Assembly (NCBI GenBank): GCA_934463175.1
Contig: CAKSIW010000040.1
Location: 1-24,271, forward strand
Origin: an uncultured Clostridia bacterium
GTDB lineage: Bacteria > Bacillota > Clostridia > Monoglobales > Monoglobaceae
Length of the DNA: 24,271 nt
Reading direction: 5' to 3'
In this document: one piece after another, positions 7,676 to 15,789 of the stretch
How positions within the stretch are numbered: the first letter of the stretch is position 1
Layout: each line of letters starts with the position of its first letter
Made by a program: the position numbers and the translations under genes
The notes under the pieces: generated by a model
The model's database searches: none
The model's input: the letters and a program-made list of their open reading frames with translations, nothing else
What the model was told of the DNA's origin: nothing

Positions 7676-8773
7676 TTATACGTTAAACCTGAAAAGAATT
7701 ATATCTCCGTCCTGAACAACATATTCCTTTCCTTCACTTCTCACAAGCCCCTTTTCCTTTGCGGCATTCATGCTGCCGTTTTCCATCAGGTCATCATATG
7801 CAACAACCTCCGCGCGGATAAAACCGCGCTCAAAATCCGTGTGTATTTTCCCCGCAGCCTGCGGAGCTTTTGTGCCTTTTTTAATTGTCCACGCTCTCAC
7901 CTCGGGCTTTCCTGCAGTGAGATAGCTTATGAGTCCCAAAAGCCTGTAGCTTGCTTTTATGAGCTTATCAAGCCCCGACTCTTCAACTCCGAGTTCCTGA
8001 AGGAACATATCCTTTTCGTCCTTGTCAAGCTCAGAAATTTCTTCCTCAATTCTTGCGGAAATCACCATAACCTCTGATTTTTCCGAATTTGCAAACTCTT
8101 TGATCTGCGCAACATAGGGGTTGCCCGTCTCCGCCTCCGCATATCCGTCCTCTGCAACATTTGCCGCATATATCACGGGCTTCAGACTGAGAAGCGACAC
8201 CTCGCCGAGCATTTCACGTTCATCATCTGTAAACTCCAGCGCACGCGCACTGACTCCCTCTTCAAGCTTTCCCTGAAGCTTTTCAAAAAAATCAATTTCA
8301 ACCTGAAACTTCTTGTCGCCTGACTTCAGCTGTTTTTTCAGACGTTCAATTCTTCTTCCGATTATTTCGAGATCCGAAAGAATCAGCTCAAGATTAATTG
8401 TTTCAATGTCTCTGAGAGGGTTCACACTTCCCTCAACATGAACGATATTAGCATCTTCAAATGCCCTCACAACATGAACAATGGCATCAACCTCGCGGAT
8501 ATTTGAAAGAAACTTATTTCCCAAGCCCTCACCGCGGCTTGCGCCCTTCACCAATCCTGCAATATCAACAAACTCTATGACAGCCGGTGTGATCTTGTCG
8601 GGGTCATACATTTCCGCAAGCCGGTCAAGCCTCTCATCGGGAACCGCAACAGTTCCGACATTCGGCTCAATTGTGCAGAACGGATAATTTGCCGATTCCG
8701 CGCCTGCCTGCGTTATCGCATTAAACAATGTACTCTTTCCGACATTCGGAAGCCCAACGATACCTAACTTCAT
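7676..8773 (-). CDS. ychF: Redox/ribosome-associated P-loop NTPase YchF (OLA1 family)
   Basis: Universally conserved Obg-related NTPase that binds ribosomes and prefers ATP; linked to translation and oxidative-stress response. The 365 residues show G1 GLPNVGKS (7-14), G3 DIAGLVKGAS (70-79), the NVAED motif in place of the usual NKxD (205-209; this change is the known basis of relaxed nucleotide specificity), a helical coiled-coil insert (about 130-200) and a C-terminal TGS domain (about 281-365, with AWTIKKGTKAPQAAGKIHTD). The frame continues 29 codons further upstream to 8860, but the family begins at MKLGIVGLPN and AAGGAG lies 11 bases before ATG 8773. First gene of the housekeeping operon. 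Confidence 0.95.
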   Translation of the reverse strand: MKLGIVGLPNVGKSTLFNAITQAGAESANYPFCTIEPNVGTVAVPDERLDRLAEMYDPDKITPAVIEFVDIAGLVKGASRGEGLGNKFLSNIREVDAIVHVVRAFEDANIVHVEGSVNPLRDIETINLELILSDLEIIGRRIERLKKQLKSGDKKFQVEIDFFEKLQGKLEEGVSARALEFTDDEREMLGEVSLLSLKPVIYAANVAEDGYAEAETGNPYVAQIKEFANSEKSEVMVISARIEEEISELDKDEKDMFLQELGVEESGLDKLIKASYRLLGLISYLTAGKPEVRAWTIKKGTKAPQAAGKIHTDFERGFIRAEVVAYDDLMENGSMNAAKEKGLVRSEGKEYVVQDGDIILFRFNV

Positions 8774-8948
8774 TTTATCACACATCTCCTTAATTTTACC
8801 GGGTTTTCGGCGTATACCAATATACGAACGAAAAAATTCTATTAATGCAGATTCAGGCATAATTCCCGAAGTATTATATGCCTTACCGATTATTACCCTA
8901 TATAATCCGTATTCAGGATTTTTTCATGCTGAAAAAAGCTGATACAAT
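8774..8948 (-). other. ychF 5' leader (about 175 bases) with an AU-rich hairpin
   Basis: Between the predicted transcription start near 8948 and the ychF ATG. It contains a perfect 8-base-arm hairpin, TTTTTTCA-TGC-TGAAAAAA on the plus strand (8919-8937), and an in-frame stretch of 29 codons open to ychF (8774-8860). I recognise no known riboswitch or leader family. The rest of the gene-free stretch to 9162 holds the ychF promoter and the terminator of the upstream operon. Confidence 0.5.
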
Positions 8949-8972
8949 GTAATCATTATATCATATCAGCTT
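8936..8972. repeat. Inverted repeat spanning the -10 of the ychF promoter (candidate operator)
   Basis: Perfect 9-base arms, AAGCTGATA (8936-8944) and TATCAGCTT (8964-8972), separated by 19 bases that include the -10 box and transcription start. The position fits a repressor site or a structure at the 5' end of the transcript. No regulator is identified. Confidence 0.5.
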
Positions 8973-8983
8973 AAATTTATCAA
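8955..8983 (-). promoter_or_regulatory. Sigma-A promoter for the ychF-cmk-plsC-ispH operon
   Basis: Minus-strand TTGATA (8983-8978), exactly 17 bases, then TATAAT (8960-8955). Predicted start near 8948. An inverted repeat surrounds the -10 box (8936-8972). Confidence 0.75.
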
Positions 8984-9074
8984 TACCCAAAACCATATTT
9001 TTTACATTTGTATTTTCTCTCCCAAAAACCTCATATATCTCAGAATGTGTCGGCAATCAGCAATGGAATTGTGC

Positions 9075-9110
9075 AAAAAAAACAAGGGAAGCGGCTTTTG
9101 CCGTTTCCCT
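9075..9110 (-). terminator. Rho-independent terminator of the carbohydrate-use operon
   Basis: On the minus strand, AGGGAA-A-CGGC, loop AAAA, GCCG-C-TTCCCT (stem 9110-9085, one A-C mismatch), then TG and eight T (9082-9075). It lies about 50 bases after the stop of the last GH130 gene and separates that operon from ychF. Confidence 0.9.
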
Positions 9111-9162
9111 GAGACATGCCTTCTCACATTACAGACACATCAAACCGGCACAGCGGATTTCT

Positions 9163-10335
9163 TCAATCCGTCCGAATCACCTGTTTGTTCATATCAATAA
9201 GTCTGCAAATATTATCCACACTTGCATGTGTTGTAAATCCGTCCTGTGGTGTGTTTCTGCAATAATCAATCATTTTATCCGCCGTAGTTGACGCAACATG
9301 AAGTCTTGTATCCGACGACGCATAATATATTAAGATTTCTCCGTCTTTTTCTATTGCGCCGTTGCAGAATACGACATTGGAAACATCTCCGACTCTTTCT
9401 CTGCCGCGGGGTGCAATAAAATAGCCGCCGGGCGTGCAAATCACCTTTGTCGGGTCATCTAAATCCGTCATAAAGCAATAGAGAACATAACGGAGTCCTG
9501 CCGCGGTGTTTCTGACACCGTGTGCAATGTGAAGCCAGCCGTCTTTGGTTTTGATCGGTGTTGCCCCCGCTCCGTTCTTGACCTCTTTAATCGTGTGATA
9601 AACACGCTTTTCGATAATCTTTTCTTCTTCAATTTTTGCGTTTTCCATGCTGTCAACAAAAGCTGCGCCAATTCCCCCGCCGCTTCCCACGTCTATAAAT
9701 CCGTCGGACGGTCTGGTGTAGAGCAGGTATTTCCCGTTAACAAACTCCGGGTGAAGAACAACATTTCTCTGCTGATATATCGTGTCAAGATCGGGAAGCC
9801 TTTCCCACTCAACCAAATCCTTTGTACGCACAATCCCGCATTTTGCAACAGCCGATGATGTATCGTCAACAGATTTGTCCTTTCTCTCGGAACAGAACAA
9901 GCCGTAAATCCACCCGTCCTCATGCTGAGTCAGTCTCATGTCATAAACATTTGTGTCATCTTCGCCGTATTTCGGAAGCTTTACGGGATATTCATCAAAT
10001 TCAAAGCCGTCGATTCCGTTGTCGCTTCTTGCAACGGCAAAATATGACTTTCTGTCATAACCCTCAACACGGGCAACCACAACATATTTTCCGTCAAGAA
10101 AAAGCGCGCCGGCATTTAAAACCGCATTAACTCCGATTCTCTCCGAAAGATACGGGTTCGTCTGCTCATTCAAATCATAACGCCACTCAAGCGGAATGTG
10201 TTCGTTTGTGAGTACGGGATTTACATATTTATCATAAATCCCGTTATACCAATTCCCGTCTGTCCTATTCCTTTTTTGAATCAGCTCCCTGTGTCTCTCT
10301 TTTATAATTTTCAGTTTTTCATTAAAGCTTTTCAT
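9163..10335 (-). CDS. GH130_1 family 4-O-beta-D-mannosyl-D-glucose phosphorylase
   Basis: Intracellular inverting phosphorylase that cleaves beta-1,4-mannosyl-glucose with phosphate, giving mannose 1-phosphate and glucose, a step in glucomannan/mannan use. The 390-residue protein has no signal peptide and shows hallmarks of the RaMP1/BfMGP group: NPVLTNEHIPLEWRYDLN, IGVNAVLNAGA, VARVEGYDRKSYFAVA, NVYDMRLTQHEDGW with the expected catalytic acid D132, HIAHGVRNTAAGLRYVLY and a late YYASSDTRLHVA segment. Length matches the subfamily. ATG at 10335 with AAGGAG ten bases upstream is preferred over the longer frame. It follows the other GH130 gene by 30 bases and is the last gene before the terminator. 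The usual partner, cellobiose 2-epimerase, is not in the window. Confidence 0.9.
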   Translation of the reverse strand: MKSFNEKLKIIKERHRELIQKRNRTDGNWYNGIYDKYVNPVLTNEHIPLEWRYDLNEQTNPYLSERIGVNAVLNAGALFLDGKYVVVARVEGYDRKSYFAVARSDNGIDGFEFDEYPVKLPKYGEDDTNVYDMRLTQHEDGWIYGLFCSERKDKSVDDTSSAVAKCGIVRTKDLVEWERLPDLDTIYQQRNVVLHPEFVNGKYLLYTRPSDGFIDVGSGGGIGAAFVDSMENAKIEEEKIIEKRVYHTIKEVKNGAGATPIKTKDGWLHIAHGVRNTAAGLRYVLYCFMTDLDDPTKVICTPGGYFIAPRGRERVGDVSNVVFCNGAIEKDGEILIYYASSDTRLHVASTTADKMIDYCRNTPQDGFTTHASVDNICRLIDMNKQVIRTD

Positions 10336-10365
10336 ATTCCGCTGTCTCCTTACAGTGCCGTTCAA

Positions 10366-11331
10366 TCACTTATTCCGTTTGCATTCTTCAATTATTTTGC
10401 TGAGCGAGCCTGTCGCAAGACAGATTGACGTGTCAGCCGCTCCGTAGTATACACGCAGTCTGTCCTCTTCTATATCGGCTATGGCGCCGCAGCTGAATAC
10501 AACCCCCGGGCATTGACCCCGATATTCATAATCCGCATCGGGCGTGAGTATAAACTTATTACACTTCCCGATCACCTTGCCAGGCTCATTCAAATCAAGC
10601 AGCACCGCACCAAGACTGTATCTTTGCCCCTCGGGTCCTGTTGATACGCCGTGAATGATTTCAAGCCAGCCGTCTTTAGTCTTGATTGGCGGAGTCGGTC
10701 CGATTTTCACAGGATTCCAATGCGCCCATGATTTAAGCACAAGTCTGTGTCTGCCCCAGTGAATCAAATCCGGCGACTCAGAAATCCATATGTTTGCGTG
10801 ATAGGCTTCGTTGCTCGGCGCAGAAGCGTTTGTATACGGTCTGTCAAGACGATAATACATACCGTTGATTTTTTCAGGGAAAAGACACGGGACACGGTTT
10901 TCCGGCATTGCTATAATTTCAATATCTTCATATTCTTTAAAATCCTTGGTTTTGCCGAGAATTGACATTGTCCCCACACCCGAGCTGCCCGGTCTGATTA
11001 TATAATAAACATCTTCTTCGGGGAAATAGGTGATTCTCGGGTCTATCACCCACCAGTCAAGCCCTTTGATAAACGGAACCTCTGACATTTTTATGAGAGG
11101 CTTCTCGTCAAACTTAAAATTGATTCCGTCCTTTGAACGGGCAACCTGAATGTACGGTCTTTCATCGCCCTGCGGTCTGACAGAACATAAAAGAATCGTT
11201 TCGCCGTTATACATGGTCTGTGCACAGTTGAATATCGCCTCCGCACCCGGATAATCTGCCGGTCTGATTATCGGATTGCCCTCATATCTCTCTAAAAACT
11301 CTTCTTTGAAAATCAAATCCTTCTTATCCAT
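10366..11331 (-). CDS. GH130 family beta-mannoside phosphorylase, probably acting on manno-oligosaccharides
   Basis: A 321-residue cytosolic five-bladed beta-propeller enzyme of glycoside hydrolase family 130. Family features are EGNPIIRP near the N-terminus, YIQVARSKDGI (60-70), the catalytic-acid segment WWVIDPRITYF (candidate acid D97), PPIKTKDGWLEIIHGV and a final VYYGAADTSICLATG. The size fits GH130_2 (RaMP2-like, 1,4-beta-mannooligosaccharide phosphorylase), and pairing with a RaMP1-like gene supports that role. However, this family usually has a glutamate before DPR, as in EDPR, where this protein has isoleucine, so the subfamily is uncertain and a beta-1,2-mannoside or other specificity is possible. 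AAAGGAG lies 7 bases before the ATG; the stop of the upstream gene is only 12 bases away. Confidence 0.8.
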   Translation of the reverse strand: MDKKDLIFKEEFLERYEGNPIIRPADYPGAEAIFNCAQTMYNGETILLCSVRPQGDERPYIQVARSKDGINFKFDEKPLIKMSEVPFIKGLDWWVIDPRITYFPEEDVYYIIRPGSSGVGTMSILGKTKDFKEYEDIEIIAMPENRVPCLFPEKINGMYYRLDRPYTNASAPSNEAYHANIWISESPDLIHWGRHRLVLKSWAHWNPVKIGPTPPIKTKDGWLEIIHGVSTGPEGQRYSLGAVLLDLNEPGKVIGKCNKFILTPDADYEYRGQCPGVVFSCGAIADIEEDRLRVYYGAADTSICLATGSLSKIIEECKRNK

Positions 11332-11343
11332 TTCTTTTCTCCT

Positions 11344-14043
11344 TTATGGTCGGTATACCGATATTGCGTTAAGACTGCCGCTGTGAAGCTCCACGAACAC
11401 ATAATCTCCCTCCTGAATATCGGAAAATCTGAGAAGTGAACTTTGGTTTTTGCCTATTGTGTAGCAGTTAACATATGTTGTTTCTCCGCACACGATTGTA
11501 CGGTTCCATGACTGCGGGAAGCCCTCTGCTCCGTGAGCGTTAAACACCATTCCTTCACTGTGCTTTTTAATCACCTTTCCGAAAGCAACCAAATCCTGAG
11601 CGTAAAACTGCTTTTCTCCTACGCCCCAGCCCTTGCCCGAGTTGTTCAGCACCTTTGCTTTTTCAAAGGTTTGCTCCGCAAGCGGACGGTCATAGTCAAG
11701 TGCAAGACTCACGCCGAAAAGCACGGTTCTTCCTGTGTAGTCACTGTTAAACTCAATCATGTCTCCTTCCCGAATATCCTCCCACGTTCTGACCGAATCG
11801 GCTCTGCCGCCGTTTTTCCAGTTGCCGTAGTTGTCAAAAAGCTTGCAGGAATCGGGATTTTTATATGCTGTCTGTTCCCACCAGCTTGCTCTGTAGGTTA
11901 TGTAGTCGAGAACCTCATCATTAACATTGTCGTAGTATTCACCTTTCTGAAGAACAAAGCAAGAGGTGAGCCACTCGGAGCTCAGCCAGTTGTTGCTTGC
12001 CGCGCTGCCGTGCATCATAACTATTGCCTCGGGAGTGTAGCAATCGTCAACATCATAGATTTTCACTTTGTATTCTTCATTATTGCTTATGCTTTCTGTC
12101 GAGCTGACTCTGTAATATCTTTCATTGTCATCGAGCGGAATATGGAACATCGCCGTCCGTGACTGATTCAGTCTGTATATCGCACCGAACGATTTTGTCG
12201 CTCCTCCGAGATATACAAGCGACCCCTGAGTTTCATAATCATAGTTTATCTCAAAATTATCGCCGCTCTTATAGCTTCCCCACTCGGTGTTCGGCTGTGC
12301 GGTGTCAAGCTTTTTAATCTCTCCGTTTGAATTCAACATATATCTGACAAGCTGTTTGGTTAACCGTCCTCTTTTGTAAAGCTCAGGTGCACTGCCGCCG
12401 GCAATATCATCTTCACTCATCACCGTTCCGTTGTATTCAACCTTGTCGGCAAGCCCGTATGACATCATCTGTCCGTCCTCAGTGAAAAGCTGCATACTGA
12501 TTTCCGCAGAGAATTTATAATCGACGCCAAGCCTTCTTGCATATCCGTATTTCAGCCTGTTGTCAACCGCAACCGAGTTTATGATTTTGCCCCTCGGGTC
12601 AAGATATATCAAAATTCTGTCGCCGATATTATGAGGCAGCTTTTCGTCCGATTCCTTAAAATAGGTTTCAGCCATTGCAAAGCTCTGATTGTCTATTTTA
12701 TACGGAGTTTTGCTTTTTCCGCGAAATTCGGAATATTTTCCTTCAACCGTTTTCTCGTCCAGAATATATAATTCCGTTACAGTGCTGCTGTTCGGCGCAG
12801 TCAGCAGCGATATGCCCATACGCATATTTATTTCCGAAAACTCTGCCTTTTCGCCGTCCGAACGGAACATTCCTTTGTATTTGCCGTTTCTGACTATCTC
12901 CGAAACATCATACTTTGTTCCGAGCTTATCAACAACCGAATAATCCTCTGCATATTTCGCATTCGGCATAAAGCTTGTATACTCATAAACAAAAAGTACG
13001 TCATATAACCCGTCTTTGTCATGGTCAATAAACTGCAAATAACCGTTTTTTATGTTATATATTTCCTCTGTGAAGCCCGGATATGCTATATGGTTGTAGA
13101 TAACATTCGCATACTTTTGCAGTCTGACCGTTCTGAGACCTCCGTTATCATCATAATACTGAAACAGTGTTTTGTCGCCCGACAGCTTGGTTTCCGTGCT
13201 GTCATTAAAGTATTTCATGTCATTATAACGCTCATCAACCGCAACGGAACAAATTTCTCCGTCGCTGTTTATATACGCTTCAACCTTATATCCGAGATAA
13301 TCATCGGCATCGTCAATGCCCTTGCAGCGATATTCGGTGTTGTCAATGCGCAGGGTATTATCACCTGCCGGGTCACTCCCGTTCACAGACGTATATGAAT
13401 TTGCTCTCACAACTCCGGAAATCCGCGTGATCTTTAAATCAGTGTCAAGCAGTGTCAGATCGGAAAACCTGTATGACGGTTCCTTTCCGCTGAAAACCAT
13501 TTCAAAGCTTTTTAAATCAAGCAGGTTATAAAACATATTATAAAACTGCTCTGCCGTGAGCTTCTTCCGCGCCTCCGAATAGCTTATTCCGCTGAGCAGA
13601 CCCTGCCTTGATGCCTCTCTGAAATAATCCGATTCACTGCCTTGGCTTCCGTTATACTTGAAATATGCTCCGTAGCCCGCGGAATCCATAAATATAATAA
13701 TTGCCTCGTCAACAGTCAGGATTTTATCCTCTTCGCCTGCTTTATAGTATTTATTATACATTTCGTCACTTTGAAACAATAAGTTCAAAGCATTTTTGAG
13801 TTCAAGACGTGTAACCGTTGTTTCGGGAACATATTTTGAAATCAGTCCCATATCCATGGAAAACTTTATTTTTCTGCTGATTTCATTGGTTCCCGGCGTG
13901 TAATAAATTTCTCCGTTTGCTTCTTCAACTCCGTGGTCATATAAGTATTCTTCCATTATATAGTCCCACGGTCCGGCAAATACCGGACACGCCTGAAGCA
14001 GCAGCATGACTGCCACGCCGAAAGCTGTAAGTTTTTTTACCAT
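11344..14043 (-). CDS. Large exported protein with N-terminal degenerate SLH repeats, function unknown
   Basis: An 899-residue secreted protein. It starts with a signal peptide (MVKKLTAFGVAVMLLLQACP...FAG, cleavage near 24; an LQAC segment at 16-19 is a poor lipobox, so lipoprotein status is possible but unlikely). Residues about 54-90 and 107-176 look like worn SLH repeats (FSMDMGLISKYVPETTVTRLELKNA split across two helices, and LTVDEAIIIFMDSAGY ... GLLSGI ... LTAEQFYNMFYNLLD). The remaining 700 residues are mostly beta strands, with recurring short modules containing GVVRANSYTSVNG, LGYKVEAYINSDGEI and YGYARRLGVDYKF. I see no catalytic signature. ATG at 14043 is chosen (AGGGAGG ten bases upstream) over TTG at 14052. 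It lies between the SLH gene and the GH130 pair and probably acts at the cell surface in polysaccharide binding. Confidence 0.8.
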   Translation of the reverse strand: MVKKLTAFGVAVMLLLQACPVFAGPWDYIMEEYLYDHGVEEANGEIYYTPGTNEISRKIKFSMDMGLISKYVPETTVTRLELKNALNLLFQSDEMYNKYYKAGEEDKILTVDEAIIIFMDSAGYGAYFKYNGSQGSESDYFREASRQGLLSGISYSEARKKLTAEQFYNMFYNLLDLKSFEMVFSGKEPSYRFSDLTLLDTDLKITRISGVVRANSYTSVNGSDPAGDNTLRIDNTEYRCKGIDDADDYLGYKVEAYINSDGEICSVAVDERYNDMKYFNDSTETKLSGDKTLFQYYDDNGGLRTVRLQKYANVIYNHIAYPGFTEEIYNIKNGYLQFIDHDKDGLYDVLFVYEYTSFMPNAKYAEDYSVVDKLGTKYDVSEIVRNGKYKGMFRSDGEKAEFSEINMRMGISLLTAPNSSTVTELYILDEKTVEGKYSEFRGKSKTPYKIDNQSFAMAETYFKESDEKLPHNIGDRILIYLDPRGKIINSVAVDNRLKYGYARRLGVDYKFSAEISMQLFTEDGQMMSYGLADKVEYNGTVMSEDDIAGGSAPELYKRGRLTKQLVRYMLNSNGEIKKLDTAQPNTEWGSYKSGDNFEINYDYETQGSLVYLGGATKSFGAIYRLNQSRTAMFHIPLDDNERYYRVSSTESISNNEEYKVKIYDVDDCYTPEAIVMMHGSAASNNWLSSEWLTSCFVLQKGEYYDNVNDEVLDYITYRASWWEQTAYKNPDSCKLFDNYGNWKNGGRADSVRTWEDIREGDMIEFNSDYTGRTVLFGVSLALDYDRPLAEQTFEKAKVLNNSGKGWGVGEKQFYAQDLVAFGKVIKKHSEGMVFNAHGAEGFPQSWNRTIVCGETTYVNCYTIGKNQSSLLRFSDIQEGDYVFVELHSGSLNAISVYRP

Positions 14044-14076
14044 TCTGCTCAATCCTCCCTATATCTGATAGTGCGG

Positions 14077-15762
14077 TTAATCCAGTTCATTGAGCAGAGA
14101 GCATATAATCTTTGCCGCCTCAGCTCTTGTTATATTCCCCTGCGGAATAAATTCACCGCTTTCGTAGCCGTTTACAACACCTGCCGAAACAAACATTCTG
14201 ACAGCCTCCAAAGCATAATCCGATATATCCGCCGCGTCGGTGAATGTCAGATCGGCAGGCTGAATCGCTCTTATATCTCTTGCCAGCTGAGTCACTCTGT
14301 ACATCATAACAACAGCATCCTCTCTTGTGAGCGTCTGCCCCGTGCCAAATCTGTTTTCATCATATCCGTTCACAATACCGAGCATATATGCCTTTGCAAC
14401 AAAAGAATAATACCACTCCGCTTTGTCAACGTCCTCAAAGTCGCATTCTCCGTCCTCTGTGTCAATGGTGAACGCCGAAAGAACAACCTTTGCCCATTCC
14501 TCCCTCGTTATGGAATCATCGGGGCGGAAGCTGCCCTCCGCGTCTCCTGTCATTATGCCGTTTTCATAAACAAACCGAATATTCTCAGCCGCCCAGTAAT
14601 CCGCGGAGACATCAGGGAAAACTCTTTCTATTGAATTAATATCTCCCACCAAATCCGACCCCGGACCGACATATGTGTTTGATATGGCAAAGCCGCGTCC
14701 TCCGCCGCCCGAACCGCCGCCGCTTATGATGTTGTCGTCCTTCTTGCTTCCGATAAGCCTTGCAATCTCATCATTAAACTGCTTCACAACCTGTTCAACC
14801 GACGTGTATTCATTGTTTTCAAACACCTTTGCAAGCTCAAACGAATCCACCTTGGTGAAATCTCCGGTAAAGTCAAGCTGAAAAACATCATTATATCTTT
14901 GCAGTGCGGCAATACTGCTTGTTCTTTCAGTGTTGCTCATGCAGGCAAGCGCACATGCCGCTCTGAAGGTGTCCCGGGTGCCGTCTGCCGTCTTCGGCAC
15001 ATTCTGAGACACAAGCAGCTTAAACTTCTCTGCAGTCTGCTCAGGGTATTCAGCAAAATCGGCGTTGCTTATGTCGCACCCAAGCTCGTCATAATAGGTT
15101 ACGTCAGCAATAATTTTATTGACTGAGCAATTCTTTATATCTGCTATGTCACATGCCGCAAGGAACGCGTCCTCCACCGAAAAGGTCGATGCAAACCCGT
15201 CTTTTTTCATGCTTTTCATGAGTGACAGCACCGTTTCCTTATTATTTTTCCACGCAGCGGAGTCCGTGTTTATATACCACGCATCAGCCGCACCGCTCAG
15301 CAACGCGGTTTCAAAATTGCCTGCGGCGTTAAGCTCCGCAAGCTTTGCAGAAGCGGCTGCGAAATCCCCGTCAGCCGCGGTGTTATACATAAAGAGTCTG
15401 CATCTTCCGCCCGTTTCCGCGTTATCACTTTCTCCCGCCACCGCCGCATAAACGCCGCTTTCCGCACTCTCCGGCATCAAAAACTCATATTCGGCGGAAG
15501 CGTCTGACAAATCCTTCTCCCCAAGAAAAACCGGATTTGTCAGATTTCCGTTTTTTGCCGCTTCAAGCTCGGCTGCCGGAACAATATATACCGTGCTTCC
15601 CTTGTCAAACCCTTTGAGATAGCCTATATTCAATGTTATCACAGCGTTTGCCGCTTCGGACAGCTTGGTTATGCACACACTGCTTGTGTCTGCCGCAAAG
15701 GCAGCTGTTCCTGCCGTCACCGCAGCAACAGAAAATGCACAAATCCGTTTTAATATATTCAT
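14077..15762 (-). CDS. SLH-domain cell-wall protein, N-terminal part of unknown function
   Basis: A 561-residue exported protein. A signal peptide ends near AFA-AD (24). Residues 25-130 look like a small beta domain, 130-345 are helical and alanine-rich without recognisable catalytic residues, a glycine-rich linker (GGGSGGGGRG, 348-357) follows, and three good SLH domains end the protein at about 381-424 (VFPDVSADYW ... TREEWAKVV), 441-484 (DFEDV ... LTREDAVVMMYRV) and 506-550 (FTDAADISDYA ... ITRAEAAKIICSLL). SLH triplets bind pyruvylated secondary cell-wall polymer, so this is a wall-anchored surface protein. Two in-frame ATGs exist; AGGAGG lies 10 bases before 15762 and only 4 before 15768, so 15762 is preferred. 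It is 27 bases after the xylanase gene and 33 before the next exported protein. Confidence 0.88.
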   Translation of the reverse strand: MNILKRICAFSVAAVTAGTAAFAADTSSVCITKLSEAANAVITLNIGYLKGFDKGSTVYIVPAAELEAAKNGNLTNPVFLGEKDLSDASAEYEFLMPESAESGVYAAVAGESDNAETGGRCRLFMYNTAADGDFAAASAKLAELNAAGNFETALLSGAADAWYINTDSAAWKNNKETVLSLMKSMKKDGFASTFSVEDAFLAACDIADIKNCSVNKIIADVTYYDELGCDISNADFAEYPEQTAEKFKLLVSQNVPKTADGTRDTFRAACALACMSNTERTSSIAALQRYNDVFQLDFTGDFTKVDSFELAKVFENNEYTSVEQVVKQFNDEIARLIGSKKDDNIISGGGSGGGGRGFAISNTYVGPGSDLVGDINSIERVFPDVSADYWAAENIRFVYENGIMTGDAEGSFRPDDSITREEWAKVVLSAFTIDTEDGECDFEDVDKAEWYYSFVAKAYMLGIVNGYDENRFGTGQTLTREDAVVMMYRVTQLARDIRAIQPADLTFTDAADISDYALEAVRMFVSAGVVNGYESGEFIPQGNITRAEAAKIICSLLNELD

Positions 15763-15789
15763 TAGCATTAAGCCTCCTTAACAACATGT

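Noticed and set aside
8774..8860. 29-residue N-terminal extension of YchF, or an upstream peptide
   Set aside because: YchF proteins start at MKLGIVGLPN; the extension has only a weak Shine-Dalgarno. A leader peptide role cannot be shown.
11533..12162. 209-codon plus-strand frame opposite the 899-residue exported protein
   Set aside because: Antisense shadow with low-complexity hydrophobic content and no ribosome binding site; the opposite strand has a signal peptide and operon spacing.
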